Below are positions 26,287-35,921 of a DNA stretch of 64,000 bases, in pieces. This stretch comes from DASRAA01 sp963814165 (lineage in GTDB: Bacteria; Acidobacteriota; Terriglobia; Terriglobales; Acidobacteriaceae). Under the pieces are notes generated by a model, which worked only from the letters and a program-made list of their open reading frames with translations, did no database searches and was not told the origin of the DNA. The stretch lies in assembly GCA_963814165.1 (NCBI GenBank), contig CAWFBW010000001.1, forward strand, positions 1-64,000, read 5' to 3'. The position numbers and the translations under genes were made by a program. Each line of letters begins with the position of its first letter. Positions within the stretch are counted from its first letter, which is position 1.

Positions 26287-27761
26287 AATCCATCGCAGAC
26301 TGGTTCGAGAAGAGGCTGCAGATCGGCGGCGCCGTTAGCGACGCGATGAGCCATCCTGTTCCTCGCAAGTCCGCGAGCTGGTGGTACGTCTTCGGCAGCG
26401 CAGCGCTCACGCTCTTTATTCTCCAGGTGTTCACGGGCATTCTGCTGGCGCTGATCTACGTTCCTTCGGCTGCCGAAGCCTGGAACAGCCTGCAATTCCT
26501 CAATCATGGCGTCACCCTCGGATGGTTTCTCCGCGCCGTGCACGGCTGGGGATCGAACTTCATGGTGGCTGTGGTGCTCATCCACCTGTGCCAGGTCTTC
26601 CTGTTCGGAGCCTACAAATTTCCGCGCGAACTCACCTGGATCGTCGGCGTCTTCTTGCTGCTGTTGACGCTCGGCATGGCCTTCACCGGTCAGGTGCTGC
26701 GTTTTGATCAGGACGCCTATTGGGGCCTGGGAATCGGCGCCTCCATTACCGGCCGGGTCCCAGTCGTAGGCGGGTACGTCGTCCATTTGTTATTGGGCGG
26801 TCCGATCATCGCCGGCGCAACCCTATCGCGCTTTTTCGCAGTGCACGTCTTCCTGATTCCGGGCCTGCTGATCGCGCTTATCTCGCTGCATCTGCTCCTG
26901 GTGCTGAAGCTGGGCATCAACGAGTGGCCCATGCCCGGCCGCGTCGTGCGCCGCGCTACCTACGTCAAGGAATACGAAGAAATGACGCACAAAGACGGCG
27001 TCCCCTTCGTGCCGGCGGCGATTTGGAAGGACATGTTCTTCTCGGCGGCCATCATCTTCAGCGTGATGGCCTGCGCCTGGTTTTTCGGACCTTTTGGCCC
27101 GACTGGTTACCCCGATCCTACGATCGTCCAGACCATTCCCAAGCCGGACTTCTTCTTCCTGTGGCTCTACGCCATGTTGGCGCTACTGCCGCCCGCGATG
27201 GAGACGCCAGCACTGCTCATCGGTCCGGTCATCGTGATTGGCTTCCTAATCCTGTTGCCCTTCCTCTCGGGCGAAGGCGAAAAGAGTTGGAAGCGACGGC
27301 CGATCGCGGTGGTCACGCTGCTGCTGGTTGCGGTGACGCTCGGCACCTTTACTCAACTCGCGACCTATTCGCCATGGAGCCCGGTCATGAATGCCTGGAG
27401 TGGCGATCCTGTGCCGGTCGAGTATCTCAATGGGCGGTCGCCGCTGGAACGTCAAGGCGCGCTGGTCTTCCAGGTGAAACAATGTCGCAACTGCCATTCG
27501 ATTGGCGGCTCCGGGGGCAAGAGAGGACCGGCGCTGGATAAGGTCGCTACCAATCTCACTCACGATCAGCTCGTGCGCCAGGTCATTCAGGGCGGCGGCA
27601 ACATGCCCGCCTATGGGAAGAACCTCAACCCCGCGGAAGTCACTGCCCTGGTTTCCTTCCTGGAAACTTTGCGGCCGGCGAATCAACCTGCAGCGCGCGA
27701 CGCATCGCAGGCAGTGATAACCGAGGAGGAGCGGACACCTCCTCCGGGTAACAACCGCTGA
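26274..27761 (+). CDS. cytochrome b (bc complex) with fused C-terminal cytochrome c
   Basis: A 495-residue protein. The N-terminal b6-like part contains paired heme-b histidines in HGWGSNFMVAVVLIH and in FFAVHVFLIPGLLIALISLH. The quinol-site loop reads KPDFFFLWLY, a variant of PEWY. Subunit IV-like helices follow (FSAAIIFSVMACAWFF, then ALLIGPVIVIGFLILLPFL). From about residue 385 a cytochrome c domain has CRNCHSIGGSGGKRGPALD and methionine in GNMPAYGKNL. A b-type core fused to cytochrome c substitutes for cytochrome c1. With the Rieske gene overlapping upstream it forms a complete quinol-oxidising unit. Confidence 0.92.
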   Translation: MPRLKSIADWFEKRLQIGGAVSDAMSHPVPRKSASWWYVFGSAALTLFILQVFTGILLALIYVPSAAEAWNSLQFLNHGVTLGWFLRAVHGWGSNFMVAVVLIHLCQVFLFGAYKFPRELTWIVGVFLLLLTLGMAFTGQVLRFDQDAYWGLGIGASITGRVPVVGGYVVHLLLGGPIIAGATLSRFFAVHVFLIPGLLIALISLHLLLVLKLGINEWPMPGRVVRRATYVKEYEEMTHKDGVPFVPAAIWKDMFFSAAIIFSVMACAWFFGPFGPTGYPDPTIVQTIPKPDFFFLWLYAMLALLPPAMETPALLIGPVIVIGFLILLPFLSGEGEKSWKRRPIAVVTLLLVAVTLGTFTQLATYSPWSPVMNAWSGDPVPVEYLNGRSPLERQGALVFQVKQCRNCHSIGGSGGKRGPALDKVATNLTHDQLVRQVIQGGGNMPAYGKNLNPAEVTALVSFLETLRPANQPAARDASQAVITEEERTPPPGNNR

Positions 27762-27767
27762 TCCGTC

Positions 27768-29253
27768 ATGCCGTCTGTTGAACAAGCCGTACTGCGTTCG
27801 TGGGCGGTTCCTCCGGCCGCGACGTTCGTAATAGCGCTTTCAGCCGTGATCTATCTACGCGGATGGTGGCTGCTGAGGCGTGCCGGCTCTCCGAGTATTC
27901 CGCCGTGGCGAGCGTGGTCATTTCTGCTCGGACTGCTTTCGCTTTGGGTGGCCCTAGCCTCTCCCATGGACGTGTTCAACGGTTTTGTGCTGACCGCTCA
28001 CATGCTGCAGCATATGACGCTGATGATGATCACGCCTCCATTGATCCTGCTGGGTTCTCCGCTGGTTCCGCTGGTGCGAGGGCTGCCGGTCTTTGCGGCG
28101 CGCGAATTTGCCGGTCCGTTCTTGAACTGGTCCGTGGCCAAACGCGTGGGCAGCACGGTGACGCATCCGGTGTTTGCGCTGGTCCTGATGGGCGTCACGA
28201 TGTTCGCCTGGCATACTCCGGTGCTGTACGAACTGGCATTGCATTCGGAAGTTTGGCACCAGATTGAACATGCATGCTTCTTGGTCACTTCGCTGATTTT
28301 CTGGTGGCCCGTCATCCAGCCGTTGCCCAGCAAGGCGACGTGGCCTCGCTGGGCGATGGTGCCCTACCTGCTGATCGCCGATCTGCAAAATACCGTGTTG
28401 TCGGCAATCCTGGCTTTCTCCGACCGCGTGCTCTATCCCTCGTATTCCGCCGCGCCCCGTCTATTTCGCTTCTCCGCGCTCGAAGATCAGGTCGCCGCTG
28501 GGGCCATCATGTGGGTCGTCGGATCGCTGGCATTCGTCGTGCCAGCCATCGTCATCGCAGTCGAGTGCTTGTCGAGGAAACCGTCGCAGCCGGCCAATGC
28601 CGGAGTTCGTCGTCGTGAGGCTCCGTCTTTTGATCCAGTGCCGCAACCGGGGCCGCTTTTTACTCGCATTTTGCCGACGCGCTGGAGGGGCGAGCCAGCA
28701 GATGCCATCACGTTCTTACTTTTGTATGTTGTTGCCTGCCTGTGCCTCGGCGGGCTGCTGGCAGCGAGCTCGGATGACGACGACAGTCTAGTTCTCCGAT
28801 TCAAAGATTCGTCAAGAGTATTTGCCGTGGCTGTGTTCGCTCCTCCCGGAAGTCTCGCCCTGGGTTCGTCGCCCTTTAGCGTGCTGGTCCAAGACAGTAA
28901 TACAAAAGAGACCCTCTTCGATGCGAAGGTTGACCTCACGGCACACTCGACGGCTGACACCTCAAGCACCGTCAGCTACCGCGCAGGCTAGTTACGAGGA
29001 TTCCGAGAACAAGCTGCTTCAAACCGCGGACCTCTACCTGCCTGCGGAAGGAGACTGGACGTTGCGTGTAACAGTGGAGCGCGAGGCCGCCAGCGGCGAC
29101 TTCCTGCTACCGCTTTCCGTGGTCGCACCCGATGCAGGCATTACAGATTGGTGGCCTTATTTAGCGATCCTGTTGTTCTCCGCTACGTTGCTGTTCGCTT
29201 ACGTGTGGCGGCATCGACCTGTTGGGGGCTATGTCGTCTGGCGTATCTATTGA
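27768..29253 (+). pseudogene. CtaG-type oxidase assembly protein fused to an outer YtkA/FixH-like domain, one frameshift
   Basis: Residues about 1-290 match the caa3 CtaG family: polytopic, with histidines in AHMLQHMTLMMITPPLILLG, TMFAWHTPVLYELA and WHQIEHACFLVTS, proposed to handle copper for CuB. After a further helix (FLLLYVVACLCLGGLLAAS) comes a beta-rich stretch, AVFAPPGSLALGSSPFSVLV. It crosses a single-base shift near 28,980 and continues as LLQTADLYLPAEGDWTLRVTV to a last helix (WWPYLAILLFSATLLFAYVW). The outer part resembles YtkA/FixH-like domains. Its end overlaps the convergent TetR gene by about 90 bases. Last gene of the respiratory operon. Confidence 0.78.
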
Positions 29254-29859
29254 TTCGTAACGACGGCACGCCCCATCGAGAACCAGGCGACAAATGTCTT
29301 CGATGAACTTCTCGTTCAGCCCATCCTTCCAAATGAGAAAGCGCATATAGATCGCGCCATAGAGCGAATCCAGGATCAGGTTGAGGTCGGCGTTGTGAGG
29401 TAATTCACGGCGCTCGATTCCCTTGCGCAACGTCGCGTAGGCCTCCAGCCGTCGCGGACGTACAAATCGTTCACGAAAGGCCTCGATTAACTCCGGGTCA
29501 GTCTGTCCGCCACCGATTAGCGCCGCCACGATCTGCCCACGGCGCGAACGAAAGAGCTGCACCACGCGGTTCATCTGAAAACTTATATCAGAATAGACAG
29601 AACCGGTGTCCGGAAACAACAATTCCTTATGAACGCTGGAAGAAAAGGCATCTACAACCAGCGCGCCCTTGTTGGGCCACCAGCGGTACACTGTCGCCTT
29701 GCCGACGTTGGCATCGGATGCGACGGCCTCAATCGACAAGTCGTTGTAGCCCGTGTGCCTCAGCAGCCGCAGCGTGCTGCGCAATATCGCGCGGCGGCAC
29801 GCTTCACTACGGGGTCTTCCTGGCGACCTGTTTTCTCCGGCTGGGGCCTTTGCGGGCAT
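29161..29859 (-). CDS. TetR/AcrR-family repressor of the adjacent RND system
   Basis: A 232-residue regulator. The N-terminal HTH is RRAILRSTLRLLRHTGYNDLS then VASDANVGKATVYRWWPNKGALVV, the classic TetR signature; the ligand-binding C-terminal domain is of the AcrR/TetR_C type. It is divergent from the efflux genes with 116 bases between, and that interval holds an ATACG-AAC-CGTAT palindrome. By analogy with AcrR it should repress the pump and perhaps itself until a drug or bile-like ligand binds. The 3-prime end overlaps the CtaG fusion gene on the other strand, so antisense transcription may link the two. Confidence 0.9.
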   Translation of the reverse strand: MPAKAPAGENRSPGRPRSEACRRAILRSTLRLLRHTGYNDLSIEAVASDANVGKATVYRWWPNKGALVVDAFSSSVHKELLFPDTGSVYSDISFQMNRVVQLFRSRRGQIVAALIGGGQTDPELIEAFRERFVRPRRLEAYATLRKGIERRELPHNADLNLILDSLYGAIYMRFLIWKDGLNEKFIEDICRLVLDGACRRYESIDTPDDIAPNRSMPPHVSEQQRSGEQQDR

Positions 29860-29886
29860 GAGGATAAGGTATCATGTAGAAATCCA

Positions 29887-29899
29887 ATACGAACCGTAT
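29887..29899. promoter_or_regulatory. candidate TetR operator
   Basis: ATACG-AAC-CGTAT is a perfect 5-base inverted repeat in the divergent region between the TetR gene (start 29859) and the RND permease (start 29976). The base order and spacing are usual for AcrR-like sites. Confidence 0.55.
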
Positions 29900-29975
29900 C
29901 GAATCGAAAAGCATCGTGCGGTTGTGCGAAAAGCCAGGGGACCGGCTGGCGGTTCGCGGGAGATGAGTTGCACCG

Positions 29976-32900
29976 ATGTGGATTGTCTGGCTGGCCCTAA
30001 AGCGCCCCTATACATTTATCGTGCTGGCGCTGGTCATCATCATCGTGACACCGCTGGTTGTCCTGCGGATGCCCGTCGACGTTCTGCCTGAAATCGATAT
30101 CCCCGTTGTCAGCGTGATCTGGTTTTACGGCGGTCTGTCCCCGTCCGAGATGGCCAACCGGATCATCAGCAACTCCGAGCGCGGACTGACCGTCACCGTA
30201 AGCGACATTGAACATATCGAGTCCCAATCGCTCACCGGCATCGGAGTCATCAAAATTTTCTTTCAGCCGGGCGCCAATATCCAAACGGCGTTGTCGCAAA
30301 CCACAGCCATGGTGCAGACAGAATTACGCTCCATGCCGCCGGGCGCCACGCCGCCGCTTATCATTACGTATTCCGCGTCGTCCACTCCCATCGTCCAGCT
30401 CGGCCTCAGTAGCAAGACACTTCCCGAGCAGCAACTCTTCGACCTCGGCAACAACTTTCTGCGTACCCAGCTGGCCACCGTGAGGGGCGCCGCCACTCCG
30501 TACCCTTATGGCGGAAAGCAGCGCCAGATCCAGGTCGACCTCAGCATCCCAGCCCTCCAGGCCAACAACCTTTCCCCGAACGACATAGTGAGCGCTCTCA
30601 ACGCGCAGAACTTGATCCTCCCTTCCGGAACGGCCAAGCTGGGCTCAGTCGAATACCAGGTCGAGATGAGCGGCGCTCCCCGCACCATCGAGGAACTCAA
30701 TTCCCTTCCAGTCAAGACCGTCAACGGCTCCACCCTCTACCTGCGCGATGTCGCGCACGTGCGCGACGGGTTCGCGCCCCAAACCAACATAGTTCGCATG
30801 GACGGGCAGCGCGGCACGTTGATGTCGATGCTCAAGATTGGCAACTCCTCCACGCTGACGATCGTCGAAGGTGTCAAGAAAATGGTGGCGCAGGCATCGC
30901 AATCGCTGCCGCCGGACCTGAAGATATCTGCGCTATTCGACCAATCGGTCTTTGTGCGCGCATCCATTGCGGGTGTGGTGCGCGAAGGGCTGATTGCCGC
31001 CGCCCTGACCGCCGCCATGATCCTTCTGTTCCTCGGTGATTGGCGGCCCACCATCGTTATCTCGATCTCGATTCCGCTGTCGATCTTTATTTCAATCCTC
31101 CTGCTGAGTGCCCTCGGTCAGTCCATCAACATCATGACTCTTGGCGGCCTGGCGCTCGCCGTCGGAATTCTGGTGGACGATGCCACTGTGGCCATCGAGA
31201 ATATCGAGCGCTTGCTGGCGCAGGGCAAAGAGTTGGAAGCTGCCATCCTGGAAGGATCGCACCAGATTGCCGTCCCTGCGTTCGTGTCCACCATCTGCAT
31301 TTGCATCGCGTTCGTGCCCATGTTCTTCCTGACGGGAGTGGCCAAGTTCCTTTTTGTTCCATTGGCCGAGGCCGTCGTCTTTGCCATGCTGGCCTCCTAC
31401 TTCCTGTCCCGGTCGCTGGTTCCCACGCTGGTGATGTACCTGATGCGCGGGCACCACGAGCGAGCCGCGGGACCGAAGAAATTCTTTGGCCGCATGCAGC
31501 AGGGGTTTCAAAACGGCTTTGATAAGTTCCGCAACGTCTATTACGAACTGCTGGAAACAACCCTGCAGCATCGCGCACTCTTCGCCTCGTTTTTTGTTCT
31601 CTTCTGTGTACTGTCGTTGGGTTGGTACTTCTTTTTGGGTGAGGACTTTTTCCCTTCCGTGGACGCCGGGTTGATGCGTCTCCATTTGCGTGCGCACCCA
31701 GGCTTGCGCGTCGAGGAGACTGCCCGCCTGTGCGACCAGGTTGACGCCTATCTGAAAGAACAAATCCCGAAAGATGAGTTTGTGAATGTGCTCGACAATG
31801 TCGGGGTGCCGAATTCCGGGCTCAACCTTTCCTACAGCAATTCGGGTGTGATTGGTTCCAGTGATGCGGAAATTCTGGTGGGGCTGAATGCCGAACACCA
31901 CCGTCCTACTGCCGACTACATCAAGAAATTCAGGGCGGAGCTGCCCCAGCGTTTCCCCGGAGTCGAATTTTTCTTCCAGCCCGCCGACATCGTTACACAG
32001 ATTCTGAATTTCGGGTTGCCAGCACCGATCGACATTCAAGTCATCGGCGCTGACATGCAGTCCAACTATTCGATTGCTCAACAGATTGCCAGTCAGTTGC
32101 GGCATGTCCCGGGCACGGCCGACGTGCATGTGCAGCAGATGATGAACCTGCCCACTCTGCGGCTCGACATCGATCGAAGTCGCGCGACCCAGGTAGGAAT
32201 GAGTTCTCGCGATGTTGCCCAGAGCGTTTTAATCACTCTCAGTGGAAGCGCGCAGACCACTCCCACTTACTGGCTGAATCCCACCAACGGCGTCACCTAT
32301 TCCGTCGCCGTGCAATCGCCCCAGTATCGGGTTACTTCGCTCCAGGAGCTAATGAACACGCCGGTAAATAATGCGACGGCGCCGGGCTCGCAGGTCCTGG
32401 GAAACCTGGTGCAGCTCACTCCTACCGCGAGGCCTGCGGTAGTGTCGCATTACAACGTGCAGCCGGTGATGGACATCTATGCCAGCACCCAGGGACGCGA
32501 CCTCGGCGCCGTCGCCAAAGAAACGATGAAGGTGCTGAAGCCTTTCATGGATCACCCGCCGCGCGGCACGCGCATTGTCGTCCGCGGCCAGGTTGAGACG
32601 ATGCGGACCTCGTTTTTCGGCCTCGAACTCGGACTCCTCGGAGCCATTGTGCTCATCTATTTCTTGATCGTGGTTAATTTTCAGTCGTGGCTCGACCCAT
32701 TCGTAATCATCACCGCTCTTCCCGGCGCACTGGCGGGGATTGCCTGGATCTTGCTGTTGACACACACCCCGCTGAGTGTGCCCGCTCTTACGGGTGCGGT
32801 GATGTGCATGGGCGTGGCCACCGCCAACTCGATCCTGATGGTGTCATTCGCGCGCGAGCGCATGGACGCCGGCATCCCCGCGGTGCAGGCGGCACTGGAG

Positions 32901-33140
32901 GCTGGCTACACCCGAATTCGTCCCGTGCTGATGACCGCACTGGCGATGATCATCGGCATGTTACCCATGGCACTGGGACTGGGAGAAGGCGGCGAGCAGA
33001 ATGCGCCACTTGGCCGAGCCGTCATCGGGGGACTTCTGTTCGCCACCGTTGCGACGTTGTTTTTTGTACCTTCCGTTTTCGCCATCGTGCACAGCCGGCG
33101 TGCCGCGCGCGAACAGGAAAATAGCAGGGAGTTAAGCTAG
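29976..33140 (+). CDS. RND-family efflux permease (AcrB/MexB-like)
   Basis: A 1054-residue inner-membrane drug/proton antiporter, normal in length. It has the large periplasmic loops (NISNSERGL-like RIISNSERGLTVTVSDIEHIES, QTTAMVQTELRSMPPG). The fourth-helix proton relay is GILVDDATVAIENIERLL, with its adjacent Asp pair. GAVMCMGVATANSILMVSFARERMD marks the second half. The terminus is positively charged. Compared with HAE1 pumps, the motif 'VATANSI' where AcrB has 'LSAKNAI' suggests the HAE1-like subgroup common in Acidobacteriota. It is followed 5 bases later by its adaptor, then by the outer-membrane channel. Confidence 0.95.
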   Translation: MWIVWLALKRPYTFIVLALVIIIVTPLVVLRMPVDVLPEIDIPVVSVIWFYGGLSPSEMANRIISNSERGLTVTVSDIEHIESQSLTGIGVIKIFFQPGANIQTALSQTTAMVQTELRSMPPGATPPLIITYSASSTPIVQLGLSSKTLPEQQLFDLGNNFLRTQLATVRGAATPYPYGGKQRQIQVDLSIPALQANNLSPNDIVSALNAQNLILPSGTAKLGSVEYQVEMSGAPRTIEELNSLPVKTVNGSTLYLRDVAHVRDGFAPQTNIVRMDGQRGTLMSMLKIGNSSTLTIVEGVKKMVAQASQSLPPDLKISALFDQSVFVRASIAGVVREGLIAAALTAAMILLFLGDWRPTIVISISIPLSIFISILLLSALGQSINIMTLGGLALAVGILVDDATVAIENIERLLAQGKELEAAILEGSHQIAVPAFVSTICICIAFVPMFFLTGVAKFLFVPLAEAVVFAMLASYFLSRSLVPTLVMYLMRGHHERAAGPKKFFGRMQQGFQNGFDKFRNVYYELLETTLQHRALFASFFVLFCVLSLGWYFFLGEDFFPSVDAGLMRLHLRAHPGLRVEETARLCDQVDAYLKEQIPKDEFVNVLDNVGVPNSGLNLSYSNSGVIGSSDAEILVGLNAEHHRPTADYIKKFRAELPQRFPGVEFFFQPADIVTQILNFGLPAPIDIQVIGADMQSNYSIAQQIASQLRHVPGTADVHVQQMMNLPTLRLDIDRSRATQVGMSSRDVAQSVLITLSGSAQTTPTYWLNPTNGVTYSVAVQSPQYRVTSLQELMNTPVNNATAPGSQVLGNLVQLTPTARPAVVSHYNVQPVMDIYASTQGRDLGAVAKETMKVLKPFMDHPPRGTRIVVRGQVETMRTSFFGLELGLLGAIVLIYFLIVVNFQSWLDPFVIITALPGALAGIAWILLLTHTPLSVPALTGAVMCMGVATANSILMVSFARERMDAGIPAVQAALEAGYTRIRPVLMTALAMIIGMLPMALGLGEGGEQNAPLGRAVIGGLLFATVATLFFVPSVFAIVHSRRAAREQENSRELS

Positions 33141-33145
33141 CCATC

Positions 33146-34379
33146 ATGCAGACTGGAACCGACCCAACTCGCGCTGGAGCACCGCCACCAGACTCGCAGG
33201 ACTCGACGGTGACGCCGCCTCCCCACCTTCCGGCTGTGCCTCCACGCAAGGCTCTGCTCATCGTCGGCGTCGTGCTGCTGATTTTGGTGGCAGGTGGCGT
33301 CCTGAGCGTGTTCAGTCGCATTCGGGCCGGTAAGACGCTCGCCCGCGAAACGGAGCGGGAAGCGGTTCCCGTCGTTGCGATCGTTCATGCTTCCACTGAG
33401 AGTCCAGACCAGGAATTGGTGCTCCCCGCTTCCGTCCAGGCCTATGAGGAGTCGCCGATCTTTGCCCGCACCAACGGCTACCTCCTGCGCTGGAACAAGG
33501 ACATAGGCAGCCACGTGACGAAGGGCGAGTTACTGGCTGAAATCGATACGCCGGAAATTGATCAGGAACTCCTGCAAGCGCGCGCCACTCGCCAGCAAAT
33601 CGCCGCCCAACTCGACATTGCCAAGATCTCCGCCGACCGTTGGCAAAATTTGCGCAAGACCGACTCCGTTTCGCAGCAGGAAGCGGACATGCAGACCAGT
33701 AGCTATCAGCAGGCGATTGCCAACCTCGCAGCCGCTGATGCGAATGTGCGCCGCTTGGAACAATTGGAATCCTTCAAGCGAGTGTATGCGCCATTCTCCG
33801 GAGTGGTTACCAAGCGCAACGTCGATCCGGGCGCGCTGATCAACGCCGGATCGGCGGGCAAACCGCTTTTCGAACTGGCAAAGGTCGATCCTCTGCGTGT
33901 GTTTGCCAATGTTCCGCAGGCTTATTCGCAGGCAATCAAGCGTCGGCATGCCCGCCTATGTCACGCTGCAGGAGTTTCCCGGCCAGAAGTTCACTGGCAC
34001 TGTGACCCGCACTGCCGACGCCATCGATCCCGCAACTCGCACCCTGTTGACCGAAGTCGACGTTCCGAACGCGGACGGACGCTTGCTTCCCGGCTCCTAC
34101 GGTGAGTTGCACTTCAAGCCCGCCATCAACGTAGCCAAACTTACCGTTCCCATCAATACTATGCTCTTTCGTCAGGAAGGCCCGCAGGTCGCAGTGGTCG
34201 GCCTTGACGGCAAGGTGCATCTCCGCCCCATCTCGATTGGGCGCGACTACGGCACCACGCTGGAAATTCTTGGCGGTGTCACCGCCGAAGATCGCATCAT
34301 CATCAATCCCGCCGATTCCATCGAGGAAGGCCAGCCGGTTCATATCAGCGAAGAAACTCCGGGAGGCAAGCGCTCATGA
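33146..34379 (+). pseudogene. RND periplasmic adaptor (membrane fusion protein), one frameshift
   Basis: The adaptor joins pump to channel. It has a membrane anchor at about 33-50 (ALLIVGVVLLILVAGGVLSVF) and lipoyl halves around VQAYEESPIFARTNGYLLRWNKDIGSHVTKGELLAEID and YAPFSGVVTKRNVDPGALI. A coiled-coil hairpin lies between (ARATRQQIAAQLDIAK). A single-base shift near 33,945 separates FANVPQAYSQAIK from VGMPAYVTLQEFPGQKFTG, which continues through a beta-barrel domain to the stop. The stop overlaps the next start as ATGA. With intact partners on both sides, the shift is probably a sequence error. Confidence 0.88.
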
Positions 34380-35839
34380 AGCGCTTCTCCGCAGCCGCCG
34401 CGATCGTCGCTAGCGCGATGTTGGCGGGATGCACGGTAGGCCCCAAATACCAGCGCCCCGTGGCCCCGGCCCCATCCGCGTGGTCGAGCGAGGGCCCGTG
34501 GCGGGCTGCCGCCCCTAAGGACGGGATTCCCAAAGGTGCATGGTGGGAGGTCTTTCACGACGACCAGCTCAACCAGTATGAGCAGCAACTGCTCGCCGCC
34601 AATCAGACGCTGACTGCTGCGCAAGACCGCCTCAGCCGGGCGCGGTCGCTGGCTCGTGTCGCGTCTGCCGGCTTGTTCCCGACCATGAGCACCGACCCCA
34701 GCGTATCGGGAGCTCGTTATTCGGGGAACCGGCCCGGAAGTTCCTCACCAACTGTCCCACTGACGCAAAGTAACTACGAAATACCCTTTGCTCTGAACTA
34801 CGAGGTGGACCTCTTTGGCCGCAACCGCAAGACCCTTGAAGCCGCCAATGCCAATCTGCAATCGACGGCCGCAGACTTGCAGAACGTCCAGCTCGTATTG
34901 ACCGCGGAGCTGGCCGCCGACTACTTCAGCCTCCGCGAGCTCGACGCCGAGACTCAGGTCGTGCAGGAATCTATCACCATCGAGAAAAAGGGCCTGGAGT
35001 TGGTCAACAACCGCCACGAAGGCGGACTGGCCTCGGGACTCGACCTGGCCCAACAGCAGACCCTTCTCGATGCCACCTGGACACAGCTCTACCTTGTGCA
35101 ACAGCAGCGCGCGACGTTCGAGCACGCAATCGCAGTGCTGACAGGCAGTCCCGCTTCAACCTTCCATCTTGCAGTCGCTCCCTTGGACGCGGCTCCGCCC
35201 GCCGTTCCTCTGGGCGTTCCTTCCGACATGCTCGAGCGTCGTCCTGACGTGGCCAGCGCCGAACGCAACATGGCGCAGCAAAATGCGCTCGTCGGCGTCG
35301 CCCAGACCGCGTTTTATCCCCAGTTCACCATCGCGGGCGGTGGTGGCTTCCAGAGCATTAGCATCGGCTCGTTGCTCACCGCGCCCAGTGCGTTCTGGGC
35401 CGTAGGCGGCGACCTGTTGCAGCCCATCTTCAACGGCGGACGCAATCGCGCCACGCTGGCCGCCACCAAAGCCTCTTACGACGAGTCCGTCGCCAACTAT
35501 CGCCAGTCGGTGCTGGTCGCGTTCCAGCAGGTGGAAGACGGACTCACGAGCCTTGATGCGCTATCGCAAGCGGCGGCCAGCCAGAACGCCGCCGTCAAAT
35601 CGGCCAAGCGGTCGTTGGAACTGTCTAACAACCGTTACGTCGGAGGCGTTGCGACGTACCTCGACGTCATCACCGCTCAGGTCGCCGTGCTCAACAGCCA
35701 GCGGCTTGCCACGCAACTGCTCGGCCAGCAAATGGTCACCTCGGTCTTTTTGGTGAAGGCACTCGGTGGCGGTTGGGACGCATCTTCCATTCAGAACGAC
35801 GTCGTCCATCCCAAAGCCATTCAGACGTTGCAACCCTAG
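34376..35839 (+). CDS. outer-membrane efflux lipoprotein (OprM/NodT family)
   Basis: The trimeric outer-membrane channel of the tripartite pump, 487 residues. The lipoprotein signal ends LAGC and is followed by TVGPKYQRP, a hallmark of the NodT/OprM family. The two repeated halves show the usual helical pattern, with FALNYEVDLFGRNRKTLEAA and FWAVGGDLLQPIFNGGRNRATL. ATGA overlap links it to the adaptor. Together with the TetR gene, permease and adaptor it makes a complete efflux locus. Confidence 0.95.
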   Translation: MKRFSAAAAIVASAMLAGCTVGPKYQRPVAPAPSAWSSEGPWRAAAPKDGIPKGAWWEVFHDDQLNQYEQQLLAANQTLTAAQDRLSRARSLARVASAGLFPTMSTDPSVSGARYSGNRPGSSSPTVPLTQSNYEIPFALNYEVDLFGRNRKTLEAANANLQSTAADLQNVQLVLTAELAADYFSLRELDAETQVVQESITIEKKGLELVNNRHEGGLASGLDLAQQQTLLDATWTQLYLVQQQRATFEHAIAVLTGSPASTFHLAVAPLDAAPPAVPLGVPSDMLERRPDVASAERNMAQQNALVGVAQTAFYPQFTIAGGGGFQSISIGSLLTAPSAFWAVGGDLLQPIFNGGRNRATLAATKASYDESVANYRQSVLVAFQQVEDGLTSLDALSQAAASQNAAVKSAKRSLELSNNRYVGGVATYLDVITAQVAVLNSQRLATQLLGQQMVTSVFLVKALGGGWDASSIQNDVVHPKAIQTLQP

Positions 35840-35921
35840 CTGCCAACCAGGTCCGGTGACTCTGGGTTACCGTTGCAAATCTCCGCAGAATCGGGAAGAA
35901 TGCTGCAAGCAGGGGTGATTC

